From assembly GCF_900198365.1 (NCBI RefSeq), contig NZ_FZMS01000016.1, forward strand, positions 1 through 46,499: a DNA stretch of 46,499 nucleotides. Direction: 5' to 3'. Position numbers and translations under genes: made by a program. The notes beneath the pieces were generated by a model. That model saw only the letters and a program-made list of their open reading frames with translations. It searched no databases and was not told the origin of the DNA. Shown here one piece after another: positions 17,307 through 27,266 of the stretch (position 1 is its first letter; each line of letters begins with the position of its first letter). Source of the DNA: Helicobacter bilis. GTDB taxonomy: Bacteria > Campylobacterota > Campylobacteria > Campylobacterales > Helicobacteraceae.

Positions 17307-19412
17307 TTATTCTGCATTCTCTTCTTTATTTTCTACAATCTCTAACTCAGTCTTGCCATAGCTACAACTTAGAATCCTAACAGATAAAGCTTGACCGATT
17401 TGCAACTCTTCTTGCATGGAAATAGCCCTTAAGATTCCATTGCCACCTTGTGCTAAATCCACTAGAAAGCCAGATTCTACTTGCTTACTCACTACGCCAT
17501 CAACGCATTCTCCAACTTTATAGGGCAACTCCTTTTTCTCTTTCTTGCGTAAAAGCTCAAATATATAGTTTTTTGCATTCTGCATAGAATCTTTATTATT
17601 TGCACTAATATGCACGACACTTTCATCTTTATCGATATTGATACTAACTTGAAAGCGAGAGATAATATCGCGTATAGTCCGCCCACCTTGCCCGATTATC
17701 TCCCCAATGCTTGTGTGTGGCACACAAAAGCTCTCTTTTTGCGGGAGTAACTCATAGTTTGGCTTAATCTCTACATTCCGCATAAGTGAGAGAATATGTA
17801 GTATCCCTTCCCTTGCTTGGTCTAGGCTTTGATTAAGAATAGATTCACTAAGCCCATGTATCTTAATATCAAGCTGTAAAGCACTAAAGCCTTTTTCATT
17901 CCCTGCAATCTTAAAATCCATATCACCATCAAAGTCTTCTAGCCCCATAATATCGCTTAATATCGCAAATCTCTCTTCGCTCTCATAAATTAACCCCATT
18001 GCGATACCTGCTACCATATTGTGCATTTTTATATCCGCACCAAGCAAAGCAAGGCTAGCCCCGCATACACTCGCCATAGAGCTTGAGCCATTTGACTGCA
18101 GTATCTCTGATACAAGACGGATAGTATGCGGCGTATTTGCTACATTAGATTCTATTGCCTTTAATGCAAGATTGCCATGTCCTAACTCTCGCCTTGAACT
18201 TGCCCCAATAGGATAGGCTTCGCCGACACTAAATGGGGGGAAGTTATAATGGAATATAATCTTACTTTTACCTTGAGTTAGAATGCCTTCTTGTATTTGT
18301 GCGTCATTTTGACTACCTAGAGTGCAAGTAACAAGGGCTTGTGTCTGCCCCCGTGTGAAACAAGCACTGCCATGAGTTTTAGGCAAAAGGTTAGATTCTA
18401 TGCTAATCTCTCGTATCTCTCTCAAAGTCCTACCATCAGCCCTTTTGCCCTCGTTTAGAATCGAGCTTCGCATAATCTCTTTTTTGATAGCAAATACATG
18501 CTTTGCTACATTTTCACGCTCAAGATTATGTGCTTGTGAAATCTCTTGAATAAGGGCTATAAGCTGTGTGTGCCGCTCTGTCTTTGACATGCTGCATAGA
18601 CACTCTTTTATAGAATCTGTATATTCTTTTTCTAAACTTTCTTTCAAGGCTAAATCTAGCTTATTGCTACCCTCATATTCTCTTTTTTCTAAAACAAAAG
18701 GCTCAAAATGCTTCATATACAGCATTGACATAGCTTCTATATATTTTTTTGCTAGACTTATCGCTTCTAGTAAGTCATCTTTGCTAATTTCATTTGCATT
18801 CTCTATTATAGAATCTCTATTTTGTGTAGTAGTCTTTAAGCTTTGCATTTCTATCATGCTAACATTATTATTTATGCCGCTTACAAATAAATCTAGTTTA
18901 GATTCTAGTAATTCATTTAAATCATCACAAAGACTAAACTCATCATCACGCCACATAACCCTTATGCCATTTAGAATCCCTTTTTGTGTTAGCGGAATGC
19001 TTGAGAGATACAAACAAATACTTGCTAGATTCATAGCTTTTTGGCATATATCTATTTTTCCATCATAGCTCATTACAAGTATTGTGATTTGCACGGGATA
19101 GGGATAGTCTTTTGGGAAAAGTGGGCGAAGACTTCTATCGATTAAACGCGAGATTAGAATCTCATTATCACTTGGTTTGCCCTCTTTTTTAAGGAAGCCT
19201 TGCGGAATTTTACCGATAGCATACATTTTCTCAACATATTGGACGCTAAGGGGTAAGAAATCTTCACTACTTGGATTCTCATAATCTACACAAACACTGC
19301 ATAACAATACGCTACCACCAACCTTTAGCATAACCGATCTATCCGCAAGTGTCGCATATTTATCAAGTATATATGTCTCTGTTTGGGTGTTAGTAATCTC
19401 AATGATCTTCAT
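17307..19412 (-). CDS. pnp: Polynucleotide phosphorylase
   Basis: PNPase degrades RNA 3' to 5' with phosphate and acts in mRNA turnover. Two RNase PH domains are visible: the first has S-V-M-L-K-V-G-G-S-V-L, the second G-K-R-A-D-G-R and G-S-A-C-F-T-R-G-Q-T-Q-A. A KH domain follows with I-G-E-I-I-G-Q-G-G-R-T-I, and then an S1 domain near the C-terminus. The start is set at ATG 19412 because AAGGATAGCT precedes it, giving 701 residues. A further in-frame ATG at 19442 lacks a ribosome site. A less conserved insert in the first half (about residues 180-260) is typical of Helicobacter copies. cysQ and a GNAT gene follow closely. Confidence 0.96.
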   Translation of the reverse strand: MKIIEITNTQTETYILDKYATLADRSVMLKVGGSVLLCSVCVDYENPSSEDFLPLSVQYVEKMYAIGKIPQGFLKKEGKPSDNEILISRLIDRSLRPLFPKDYPYPVQITILVMSYDGKIDICQKAMNLASICLYLSSIPLTQKGILNGIRVMWRDDEFSLCDDLNELLESKLDLFVSGINNNVSMIEMQSLKTTTQNRDSIIENANEISKDDLLEAISLAKKYIEAMSMLYMKHFEPFVLEKREYEGSNKLDLALKESLEKEYTDSIKECLCSMSKTERHTQLIALIQEISQAHNLERENVAKHVFAIKKEIMRSSILNEGKRADGRTLREIREISIESNLLPKTHGSACFTRGQTQALVTCTLGSQNDAQIQEGILTQGKSKIIFHYNFPPFSVGEAYPIGASSRRELGHGNLALKAIESNVANTPHTIRLVSEILQSNGSSSMASVCGASLALLGADIKMHNMVAGIAMGLIYESEERFAILSDIMGLEDFDGDMDFKIAGNEKGFSALQLDIKIHGLSESILNQSLDQAREGILHILSLMRNVEIKPNYELLPQKESFCVPHTSIGEIIGQGGRTIRDIISRFQVSINIDKDESVVHISANNKDSMQNAKNYIFELLRKKEKKELPYKVGECVDGVVSKQVESGFLVDLAQGGNGILRAISMQEELQIGQALSVRILSCSYGKTELEIVENKEENAE

Positions 19413-19848
19413 AGCTATCCTTGTAAAAAATAAATATGGCAAAAATAAGATAATTGTAACAAATATTTGTGTAGATAGGATGTCTAGCTTTTTTTGAATT
19501 GAGTTTAAAAGGAATTTTCATATATTTACATGAATTGTAAAATTGTAACGCTTGATTTTAGTATTGATTATCAAATATAATATTTCAAGCTCATCTATTA
19601 GAATTTAGCCCATTCAAACTATTCTTAATGTAATTTATTACGCCAATTATGAATAAAATAAAACAAGAAAAACATCACACATAAAAACATGTTGTAAAAT
19701 CTTGCATATTTCATAAACGAGAATATAAAAAAGGGAATAAAATGAGGCATTAAAAAACCACTCTAACTTCACACTCAAGCTAGAATGATATTGTCTTAAT
19801 TATTTCAATGTGTATTGAGAAAAACAGGGGAAGAGGTTATGAGAAATA
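19413..19848. other. Gene-free gap between pnp and tig
   Basis: About 436 AT-rich bases lie between tig and pnp, which are both on the minus strand. No reading frame with a ribosome site was found. The stretch holds several short A/T runs and may contain the pnp promoter. No clear hairpin terminator for tig was seen. Confidence 0.4.
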
Positions 19849-21141
19849 TTATTTAACCCCATTATGCTTATCAAGCAAGTGCGTGATAACTCTATCTTCG
19901 ATGATTGCCATTTTTACTGCTGGTAGAAGGTTGTTTTTGCGATAATGCTCAATCACATCTTGTGGGTTTTGTCCGCTCATCATAGATTCATAATAAAGCG
20001 TTTGAAATACTTCATTATCATCTACGCTGATTTTCTCTTGTTTTGCGAGTTTATCCACGACAAAAGTAACTTTTACACTCATCTCAGCCTTTGGTCTTTG
20101 TGCTTCTCTTAGCTCTTTTACCCTATCTTCATTGCCCCTTAAAGCTTCTATTTCTTCTTGCTTCATGCTAGATATTTCATTATTAAGCAATACATTCATT
20201 TCTTGCTCTAAAATATTTTCTGGCAAATCAAATGTAAATTTCTTTGCGATATTTTCTAGGGCTTCTTCTTTTAGCTTTTCATTATAAAGCTTCATTTTAG
20301 ATTCTCTCTCTAAATCTTTTTTGATTTGATCTTTTAGTGTTGCAAGAGTATTCTCTTCTTTATCGCCTAGAATAGCCTTTGCAAAGGCATCATCAATAGT
20401 TACTTCATCTTTTTGTTTGATAGCATGTAATTTTACCTTAAATTGCACGGCTTTTCCTGCAAGGTTTGGGGCTTGATAATCCTCTGGGAAAGTTACATCA
20501 ATCATCTTTTCTTCACCCACACTCATGCCGATTAAGGCATCTTCAAAACCGGGGATAAATTGATTAGAACCAATTGTTAAATCAAACTTTTCTGCCTTAC
20601 CACCATCAAATGCCTTGCCATCTAAAAACCCTTCAAAATCAATATGTGCTATATGTCCGCTTTTTAGCTTTTTAGCTTTTGATGGCGCGACCGGAGCGCG
20701 ATTTTTTGCGAGTTGCTCTAATCGCTCATCTACTTGCTTATCAGTGATTTTTTCAGGTTTAAACTTTGGCATACAAGAGATTGCATCATCAACGCTAAAT
20801 GTCGGTGTAATGCCAATTTTAAGCTCAATATCAATACCGCTTTCACTTTCTTCAAACTTTGAGATAAGTGGTTGCCCTATCACATCTTTTTCGGTGATAT
20901 TTAATGCCTTAATAGCATTCGCAAAAAACTCATTAATGCTTTGCTGACGAGATTCTTCAAGCAGACTATCTTTGTAGCGAGTTTTTATAACACTCACTGG
21001 CACTTTACCTTTTCTAAAGCCATCTAGCTTCATAGTTTTTGCATACTTACTTGCAAGTGTTTCAATGTGCTTATTAATCGTCTCAATAGCGATTTTTCCA
21101 CTTGCTTTTGCATTTGCTTCGTTAATTCTTTCTGTATTCAT
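19849..21141 (-). CDS. tig: Trigger factor chaperone
   Basis: Trigger factor binds the ribosome exit tunnel and helps nascent proteins fold. The ribosome-binding signature G-F-R-K-G-K-V-P is at residues 42-49. A central FKBP-type domain follows, with H-I-D-F-E-G and P-G-F-E-D-A-L-I-G-M, then a long helical C-terminal chaperone domain rich in Glu and Lys. At 430 residues it has the normal family length. The start follows AAGGATAGTT. It is divergent from fliI across an 80-base gap. Confidence 0.97.
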   Translation of the reverse strand: MNTERINEANAKASGKIAIETINKHIETLASKYAKTMKLDGFRKGKVPVSVIKTRYKDSLLEESRQQSINEFFANAIKALNITEKDVIGQPLISKFEESESGIDIELKIGITPTFSVDDAISCMPKFKPEKITDKQVDERLEQLAKNRAPVAPSKAKKLKSGHIAHIDFEGFLDGKAFDGGKAEKFDLTIGSNQFIPGFEDALIGMSVGEEKMIDVTFPEDYQAPNLAGKAVQFKVKLHAIKQKDEVTIDDAFAKAILGDKEENTLATLKDQIKKDLERESKMKLYNEKLKEEALENIAKKFTFDLPENILEQEMNVLLNNEISSMKQEEIEALRGNEDRVKELREAQRPKAEMSVKVTFVVDKLAKQEKISVDDNEVFQTLYYESMMSGQNPQDVIEHYRKNNLLPAVKMAIIEDRVITHLLDKHNGVK

Positions 21142-21162
21142 AACTATCCTTAAGGGTTTTTA

Positions 21163-21168
21163 AGTATA
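21163..21168 (+). promoter_or_regulatory. Likely -10 element for fliI
   Basis: A perfect TATAAT lies 54 bases before the fliI start, in the 80-base gap shared with the divergent tig gene. No sigma-54 or sigma-28 pattern was recognised. Confidence 0.45.
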
Positions 21169-21221
21169 ATTTCGTATTGTAACCAAATTTTTATTGTTTG
21201 TAAATCTTTTAAGGAGCAAAA

Positions 21222-22586
21222 ATGTCTAAAACACATGATAACAACGCAAAACAACAAACTATTAAAATTGCTTCTATTGAGAATCTAAAACAAAAACTAA
21301 GCCTTACAACGAATCTTTCGCCAAATTTTGGCGAGATTATCTCTGTGGAGACAAATATCATAAAGGCAGTCGGTTTATCACCAAGTGTGGGCGATGTCGT
21401 ATGGCTTATCCGCGGTAATGATACACGCACAGAGGGCATTGTAATCGCTACACATAAAGAAGTATTTAGCATTAGTCCCTTTAGTTTTACAGAGGGCTTT
21501 AAGAGTGGTGATAGAGTGATGATCGCAAAAGAGGGTTTAAATATCCCTGTGGGCGATGAGCTTTTAGGGCGAGTGATAAATCCTTTAGGTGTGCCACTTG
21601 ATAGTCTTGGGGCGTTATATGCGAGTGCTTGCACCCCTATCATTAACGCACCTATTTCTGCGTTAAAACGGGGGCTTATAGATGAAGTCTTTAGTGTGGG
21701 AGTAAAAAGCATAGATTCTTTGCTTACTTGCGGTAAAGGACAGAAAATGGGAATCTTTGCTGGGTCTGGTGTGGGTAAATCAACACTTATGGGTATGATT
21801 GTAAAAGGGAGTGCCGCACAAATAAAGGTTGTAGCACTAATCGGGGAGCGGGGCAGAGAAGTGCCTGAATTTATCGAGAAAAACTTAGGTGGGAATCTTG
21901 AAAATACCGTGCTTGTCGTGGCAACGAGTGATGACTCACCACTTATGCGAAAATATGGGGCATTCTCGGCTATGGCAATAGCGGAGTTTTTTAAGGATAA
22001 AGGGCATGATGTGCTATTTATCATGGATTCTGTAACGCGTTTTGCAATGGCTCAAAGAGAGATAGGACTAGCCTTAGGAGAGCCACCAACAAGTAAGGGC
22101 TATCCACCTTCAGTTTTAACACTTCTGCCGCAGTTAATGGAGCGTGCTGGTAAGGAAGAGGGTAAAGGTAGCATTACCGCATTTTTTACCGTGCTTATGG
22201 AGGGCGATGACTTAAATGATCCTATTGCTGACCAAAGCAGAAGCATTTTGGACGGACACATTATGCTTGATAGGAATCTAACTGATTTTGGAATCTATCC
22301 GCCTATTAATATACTAAACTCATCATCAAGGGTTATGCACGATATTATCTCACAAGAGCATAAAAACGCTGCAAGGAAATTTCGCCGTATGCAAGCTCTT
22401 TTGAAAGAAAATGAAGTGTTAATCCGCATTGGTAGCTATCATAAAGGCAGTGATGTCGAGCTTGATGAAGCGATTGATAAAAAAGCATTAATGGAAGAGT
22501 TTTTAGGACAAGATGAAAATATGCAATCAAGTTATGAAGAAAGCATTACGCAAATGATAGAGATAGCAAATAGTGGTGGTATGTAG
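21222..22586 (+). CDS. fliI: Flagellar export ATPase FliI
   Basis: FliI is the ATPase of the flagellar type III export apparatus. The protein resembles F1 ATPase beta subunits. The Walker A loop A-G-S-G-V-G-K-S-T is at residues 180-188, followed by G-E-R-G-R-E-V-P-E-F. Walker B (V-L-F-I-M-D-S-V-T-R) and the export-ATPase segment G-E-P-P-T-S-K-G-Y-P-P-S also occur. At 454 residues it has a slightly extended N-terminus. The ribosome site AAGGAG precedes the start. It is a single gene here, divergent from tig and ending at a two-way hairpin. Confidence 0.96.
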   Translation: MSKTHDNNAKQQTIKIASIENLKQKLSLTTNLSPNFGEIISVETNIIKAVGLSPSVGDVVWLIRGNDTRTEGIVIATHKEVFSISPFSFTEGFKSGDRVMIAKEGLNIPVGDELLGRVINPLGVPLDSLGALYASACTPIINAPISALKRGLIDEVFSVGVKSIDSLLTCGKGQKMGIFAGSGVGKSTLMGMIVKGSAAQIKVVALIGERGREVPEFIEKNLGGNLENTVLVVATSDDSPLMRKYGAFSAMAIAEFFKDKGHDVLFIMDSVTRFAMAQREIGLALGEPPTSKGYPPSVLTLLPQLMERAGKEEGKGSITAFFTVLMEGDDLNDPIADQSRSILDGHIMLDRNLTDFGIYPPINILNSSSRVMHDIISQEHKNAARKFRRMQALLKENEVLIRIGSYHKGSDVELDEAIDKKALMEEFLGQDENMQSSYEESITQMIEIANSGGM

Positions 22587-22667
22587 TAAAATTTTGTTTT
22601 GGTTTAGAAACTAGAGTAAAACTTAACTAATTTAATGTTTAAGGCTATACAGAATGTAAGATTTGAC

Positions 22668-22720
22668 TGCAAATCTATCATGATTCTAACTTAATAGATA
22701 GATTTGCATTGTAGTTTTTA
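22668..22720. terminator. Bidirectional terminator between fliI and the small minus-strand gene
   Basis: TGCAAATCTATC (22668-22679) and GATAGATTTGCA (22697-22708) form a perfect 12-base-pair stem around a 17-base loop, followed on the + strand by TTGTAGTTTTTA. It lies between two convergent genes and can serve both. Confidence 0.65.
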
Positions 22721-22767
22721 TTAAAGCTGTAATGCTGCGGTAAGAGACTTAGACTTAGCAGATTATC

Positions 22768-22950
22768 TTATAATAATCCTCTTTTTCTAAGCTCCGCTTC
22801 CACTATTGCTCTAGTATTAGCATTCTCTGTGCGAGAATAAAGATCCTGCAGTTCCGAATCACTCATGCTCGCTGCCTTACTCTTAAGCACTCTTTCCGCA
22901 CTTTCACTAGCCGAATCCATAAAGCCCTTAGCCTTATCCCAAAATCCCAT
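22768..22950 (-). CDS. Small conserved-looking hydrophilic protein, 60 residues
   Basis: The function is not known. The gene looks real: AAGGATAAAC stands directly before the ATG and the frame is closed cleanly. The 60 residues have a short amphipathic start (M-G-F-W-D-K-A-K), a Ser/Ala-rich middle, and a charged C-terminal helix ending A-E-L-R-K-R-G-L-L. The C-terminus resembles the short helical tails seen in SHOCT-like or stress-related small proteins, but this is only a resemblance. It is convergent with fliI. Confidence 0.6.
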   Translation of the reverse strand: MGFWDKAKGFMDSASESAERVLKSKAASMSDSELQDLYSRTENANTRAIVEAELRKRGLL

Positions 22951-23436
22951 GTTTATCCTTTATAATAAAATATACGCACATGCGGCGCAACTGAATTCTA
23001 CAAAAAAAACAAATCAAGGGTATGAAGCCTTTTTTATAATAAAACCATGATGACCATCAAAGTATAAAGAAAGTGTAGTGCAAATGAGAAAAATAGCAAA
23101 TAAAGGCATGAAAGACATGTTTAATTTTATAAATCCACAATAGTTTCATCTATAAAACAAAAAAAACTACAACTTAAATGAAACTTTTTACCCTTTTTAA
23201 GATCAAAGGTTCAAAATGGCAAGTGGGAATATTTTGCTTGTTGCAATTTGCAAAGTAAAAGGCCTACATCTAGAATCTAGTGCAACCATGGATAAAGCTT
23301 TTGCAGAGGATTTTACAAGTGATTTTTTGATGCTATAGTTATTCATTGCTTAAAAAACTTATTGGAGTCTTAACTCCAGCCTTGCTAAATCCTTTTCAAT
23401 CTTTTGACTAACCTATCCTCTTACATTTACAATCAT
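22951..23436. other. Gene-poor gap between the small gene and a chemoreceptor
   Basis: No supported gene is present in this 486-base stretch. A 40-codon frame at 23216-23338 has no ribosome site and no recognisable similarity. A small inverted repeat, TGGAGT with ACTCCA, lies at about 23363-23378. The stretch looks like decayed sequence. Confidence 0.4.
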
Positions 23437-25449
23437 TTAAAACTTCTTCTTATTCACATCTTCTAAAATCTGCATAGCAACAGAATCTACTGCAAAGCTT
23501 ATCTCTTGTGAATGATTTGCAATGCTTACATTTTGTTGTGTAATGCTTTCTAATTGCGTTATGGTTTCATTGATTTGGCTGATACCTTGTGCTTGTTCTT
23601 TTATAGATTCTGCCATATCATTTATGCTTTGAACGAGTATGTTTGTATTTGCTTCAATCTCACCCAAAGATTTCTGTGTTCTCTCTGCTAGTTTTCTCAC
23701 TTCATCAGCAACGACTGCAAAGCCCCTACCATGCTCTCCTGCCCTTGCTGCTTCTATTGCTGCGTTAAGTGCTAGTAAATTAGTCTGATCTGCTATATCT
23801 CTAATAATACCTATTACATTTTTAATATCTTCGCTTTGCGTGATAACTTCGCCTGTTCTGCTGCTTACATTCTGCATTGATGAAGTGATTTGCTCTACTG
23901 CGGCGGCGGTTTGTTGCAAAGAACTTGCTTGATGATTTGAGCTTTGTGAGAGTGTTTGCACTGATTCTTCTAGCTCTTTTGACTTAGATTCTAAATCTTT
24001 TGCAAACTTTTGACTTGTATGCAACATTTTTCGAATCTCTTCGCCCAAAGTGTTTGTAACGACTTCTACTCTACCATTTGCATCTCTTACTTCTGTGGTA
24101 AAGTCTAGATTAACATAGCTATCAAATACTCTTGCTATCTCATTTGTATCACTGCCTATCTTTTTCTCTAAATCATCTAGCATGTGGTTTAATACATTTT
24201 TTAACTCATTTAATTGTGGATTATGTGGTGTTTCTGTAATACTTGCTCTAAAATCACCAGATTCTATAATCCTTGCTGTTTCCACTGACTGGGCTACGGC
24301 TTTGGAATCTTGGTCTAGTCCTAGCTTTGTTTTCTCAATATTCTCATTGATCGCCTTTGCCATTACGCCCAACTCATCGGTGGAAGAAATATCAATGGTT
24401 TGTGTATTTTTACTCTCGTGATTCAAAAATGCAAAAAAGTTAATCAAACCTTTTTGAATCTTATCGATAGGGCGTAAGAAAAAGCTAACAAGTCCAAAAA
24501 TGACCGCACTAGCGATCAACGCAAAAAGTATCCCTATGCCCACTTGCACATATCCCTGCCTTTTGATAGGTGCTTCTATATCATCAAGTGTTTCAAAACT
24601 ACACAAAGTATATAGTGAAAATGTTTTATCATGCGAAGTTTTACATTGCGCAAGTCTTGTAATGCCCTTATCTTTAATTTCAAATGCCTCAAAATCACCT
24701 GTCTTTGCAGACCATTGTGCCACTTCATCAAATATCGCAGCTTTCTTCATAATGATTTCTGTATCAGTTGCAAGATATGGGATATTTTTATCATCAAGCA
24801 CAAAGATGGTGCTACCGTTTTTCTCACGCAAAAAGGTAAAATAATCTTGCAAAGTAGATAATAAAATATCGACACCAACGACTGCTACAACCTTACCATT
24901 TTTTACAACCGGATAGGCATAGCTCATATTTGGCTTACCAGTTACAGAATCTTCATATACTTCAGTTTGATAAAGACCATTTTTCGCAACTGCCCAGATA
25001 TACCAAGGACGCTGCGTGGCATTGTAATCATTTGTATATTTGCCCCCACGCATTCTGTATGGCAAACCCTGCTTATCAGTCCCCTCTTCAGATTCTACAA
25101 TAGCACCACTAGGAAAACCTACATAAGATTTTAGTGCACCGGTTGATTGTCTATGTGTTTGCAAGAAAGCACCAACCGCCCTTATAGCAACATCTTCATC
25201 TTCAAACATGCTTGATGGTAAAGACTTAATAGAACTTGCTAAGCCTTCTAATGCAATAGAATATTTTTGATTAGAATCTTGCAAGATCAAATCTACAATA
25301 CGCAATTCATTTGCTTGTGATGATATTGCGTGATCCATAGATTCGCTTTTTTGCATAGCCATAGTAATTATGCTTAAAGTAATAATGCCAAGCATAATAA
25401 CCGCTACTGCAACGAGTGCAACTTTTGTCTTAATGCTCATCTGTTTCAT
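23437..25449 (-). CDS. Methyl-accepting chemotaxis protein with a dCache sensor domain
   Basis: This is a membrane chemoreceptor. ATG 25449 is used because AAGGG precedes it at normal distance, giving 670 residues. Helix 1 is at about 8-30. A large periplasmic double-Cache domain follows, then helix 2 (about 300-325), HAMP, and the signalling hairpin with [19 protein letters not shown]. The sensor shows R-P-W-Y and, further on, Y-E-D-S, a layout like the amino-acid-binding motif of dCache receptors (Arg, Trp, Tyr and a later Asp). An amino-acid ligand is therefore plausible. The C-terminus E-D-V-N-K-K-K-F matches that of the receptor at 29974-31947, so the two are paralogs. Confidence 0.92.
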   Translation of the reverse strand: MKQMSIKTKVALVAVAVIMLGIITLSIITMAMQKSESMDHAISSQANELRIVDLILQDSNQKYSIALEGLASSIKSLPSSMFEDEDVAIRAVGAFLQTHRQSTGALKSYVGFPSGAIVESEEGTDKQGLPYRMRGGKYTNDYNATQRPWYIWAVAKNGLYQTEVYEDSVTGKPNMSYAYPVVKNGKVVAVVGVDILLSTLQDYFTFLREKNGSTIFVLDDKNIPYLATDTEIIMKKAAIFDEVAQWSAKTGDFEAFEIKDKGITRLAQCKTSHDKTFSLYTLCSFETLDDIEAPIKRQGYVQVGIGILFALIASAVIFGLVSFFLRPIDKIQKGLINFFAFLNHESKNTQTIDISSTDELGVMAKAINENIEKTKLGLDQDSKAVAQSVETARIIESGDFRASITETPHNPQLNELKNVLNHMLDDLEKKIGSDTNEIARVFDSYVNLDFTTEVRDANGRVEVVTNTLGEEIRKMLHTSQKFAKDLESKSKELEESVQTLSQSSNHQASSLQQTAAAVEQITSSMQNVSSRTGEVITQSEDIKNVIGIIRDIADQTNLLALNAAIEAARAGEHGRGFAVVADEVRKLAERTQKSLGEIEANTNILVQSINDMAESIKEQAQGISQINETITQLESITQQNVSIANHSQEISFAVDSVAMQILEDVNKKKF

Positions 25450-25984
25450 AGGTTTTCCCTTATTTAAGAATCTCATGCTACATATTACAAGATAGTGAAA
25501 AATTTCATACTACATTCTACACTGCCTTGTGTAGTGAATGTTAATTTAATGTAAAGTGAATTTGACATAAGCAGAGATTATTACACATAAATAATTAAAA
25601 TTATGTTTATCTCATTAAAAAAGTTTATTTGAATATATTGTTATTCTTTAGTGTTACATTTTTATACTTTTTTGGAATATTCCTATGGGTTTATGATCTT
25701 TTTAAAGTTCTAATGATTATCGCAATTCGGCTTGAAGTATATAATCATACTAATTTTGAATATCTGCTTTCGTGCGGAATCTAGAATCTATTAACGCCAT
25801 ATCTTTTGAAATAAGGCAAAATATCTTTCATGGATTTATAATTAGATGTTTTGCAACTTCAACATGAGAATCCTAGAATATCTGTGTGTTTAAATGGGAT
25901 TGAAAGATTTATAGTTATTCTTTATAATTCTTACTAGCATAAATCTTTAACTAGCCTAGCTTTTAATATACTTATAAGATTTAC

Positions 25985-25990
25985 TATAAT
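25985..25990 (+). promoter_or_regulatory. Likely -10 element for the WecA-family gene
   Basis: A perfect TATAAT lies 34 bases before the start codon at 26024. It closes a gene-free stretch (25450-26023) in which no other feature was recognised. The coding start has GGAG seven bases upstream. Confidence 0.45.
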
Positions 25991-26023
25991 TTATCCCTAT
26001 AAAGACATATTTGGAGTAAGTTT

Positions 26024-27127
26024 ATGGAGTTTTCTACGCTTTTATATTTTGCAAATCTTGGGATATTTTGCGGTTGTATCACTATGGGTATTTCATATAT
26101 TCTCGCACAAACCATGAATGTTATGCAGGATAAACCCGATACAAAAAGCTTTAAACTTCACGCAAAAACTACGCCACTTTGTGGTGGCATTAGCATTTTT
26201 ATTGCTTATGTAGTTGTAGTTTTGGGTGGGATTGAAATACCTTTTATTCCTCACAATAATCATGTATCACGCACAAATGTTGGCGATTTTTACGAATATG
26301 CCGGGCTTCATTTTTATATTGCATGCTCTATTGTGCTTTGTAGTGGCATTATAAAAGACATTTATGGCAAAATGATTCTATGGCTCGTGTTTTGCATACA
26401 AATATGTGGATTCTGTGTGCTTCATTTACTTTTTTATTTACTAGATATGAATCACGATTATAGTTTAATATTTCTATTGCTGCCATGTTATATAGCACTT
26501 TTTTTGACTACAAATGGCATGAATACAATAGATGGCATACATGGCAATGCGGCATTATATAGTATGATCGTATTGTGTGCTTTATGTTATATTGCGTATC
26601 AAACACAGAGTAATTTTATTGGTTTTGCTGCGAGCGTATTGCTTGGAATCCTATTTGTTTTTTTGCTTTTTAACTATCCATTTGGCAAGATGTTTTTAGG
26701 TGGTAGTGGAGCATTTTTGCTTGGATTTTGCATTGGGGCATTACTACTTTTATGTGTGCTATATTATGGAATCAATATGTGGTATTGCATGGCTTTAATA
26801 CTTTATCCTATATGCTCTATACTATCAAGTGTATTTGCAAGTCTCATTATGCAGTTGTGTTCTACTAGAAAACAAAATATAGCTATATTGGTTGATATCG
26901 TGTGGCAACGACATGATTTACATTTACACCATATATTACAAAGATATGTTGGAAACGCAGCGGCACTTATCATTAACACTTTTTTTGCATGTTTTGTTAT
27001 TTTTGTAACATATTATTATACGGATACTCTTATGATTTTACTTGCTAGTGCTTGTTTTTGCCTATTTTATGTGCTTTGCTTTGCTATTTTATGGAGAAAA
27101 AGTGTTAATTTATACAATAAAGCTTAA
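26024..27127 (+). CDS. WecA/MraY-family polyprenyl-phosphate sugar-1-phosphate transferase, altered active site
   Basis: Members of this family start LPS O-antigen or other glycan synthesis by moving a sugar phosphate onto undecaprenyl phosphate. The 367 residues form about ten membrane segments. Family motifs are present: N-x-x-D-G at residues 167-171, and a histidine motif D-L-H-L-H-H at 298-303. Two positions that are normally Asp look different. The first residue of the usual D-D pair is Lys (K111-D112), and the F-L-G-D motif reads F-L-G-G-S-G, with Gly at residue 227. These residues bind magnesium or catalyse in MraY and WecA, so activity is doubtful. It is a lone gene on the + strand, with a 12-base-pair hairpin at its stop codon. 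A second, intact WecA may exist elsewhere. Confidence 0.78.
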   Translation: MEFSTLLYFANLGIFCGCITMGISYILAQTMNVMQDKPDTKSFKLHAKTTPLCGGISIFIAYVVVVLGGIEIPFIPHNNHVSRTNVGDFYEYAGLHFYIACSIVLCSGIIKDIYGKMILWLVFCIQICGFCVLHLLFYLLDMNHDYSLIFLLLPCYIALFLTTNGMNTIDGIHGNAALYSMIVLCALCYIAYQTQSNFIGFAASVLLGILFVFLLFNYPFGKMFLGGSGAFLLGFCIGALLLLCVLYYGINMWYCMALILYPICSILSSVFASLIMQLCSTRKQNIAILVDIVWQRHDLHLHHILQRYVGNAAALIINTFFACFVIFVTYYYTDTLMILLASACFCLFYVLCFAILWRKSVNLYNKA

Positions 27128-27158
27128 TAATATTTAGTCTAATACACTAAATATTATT
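27126..27158 (+). terminator. AT-rich terminator hairpin after the WecA-family gene
   Basis: AATAATATTTAG (27126-27137) and CTAAATATTATT (27147-27158) form a perfect 12-base-pair stem that begins within the stop codon. There is no GC-rich core, so its strength is uncertain. It separates this gene from the groES promoter. Confidence 0.45.
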
Positions 27159-27178
27159 TAATATATCACTATAAAATC

Positions 27179-27208
27179 TTGACTTATTAACCAAAAAATG
27201 AGTATGAT
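27179..27208 (+). promoter_or_regulatory. Vegetative promoter of groES-groEL
   Basis: TTGACT (27179-27184) and TATGAT (27203-27208) are separated by 18 bases and closely match the sigma-70 consensus. The predicted start of transcription, about 27215, falls inside the adjacent CIRCE-like operator. Confidence 0.65.
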
Positions 27209-27209
27209 T

Positions 27210-27236
27210 CTATCACTTAAAATTTTTAAGTGCTAA
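27210..27236 (+). promoter_or_regulatory. CIRCE-like operator (probable HrcA site)
   Basis: CTATCACTT, nine spacer bases and AAGTGCTAA make an inverted repeat with CIRCE geometry. The right half differs from GAGTGCTAA at one position; the left half is more degenerate. It overlaps the predicted groES transcription start, where HrcA binding would repress. H. pylori groESL is controlled by HrcA with HspR. Confidence 0.7.
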
Positions 27237-27266
27237 TTATGAACTTTTTGTATAAGGAGAATGACA

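Noticed and set aside
19540-19590. A Fur-box-like AT palindrome in the gap after pnp
   Set aside because: TGATTATCAAATATAAT only loosely resembles a Fur site. Such matches are frequent in AT-rich DNA, and no iron gene is next to it.
21209-22024. A 271-codon minus-strand frame opposite fliI
   Set aside because: fliI has full family motifs on the + strand. The opposite frame is Ser/Pro-rich and has no ribosome site.
23216-23338. A 40-codon + strand frame in the gap before the chemoreceptor
   Set aside because: No ribosome site, no recognisable similarity, and chance frames of this length are common in AT-rich DNA.
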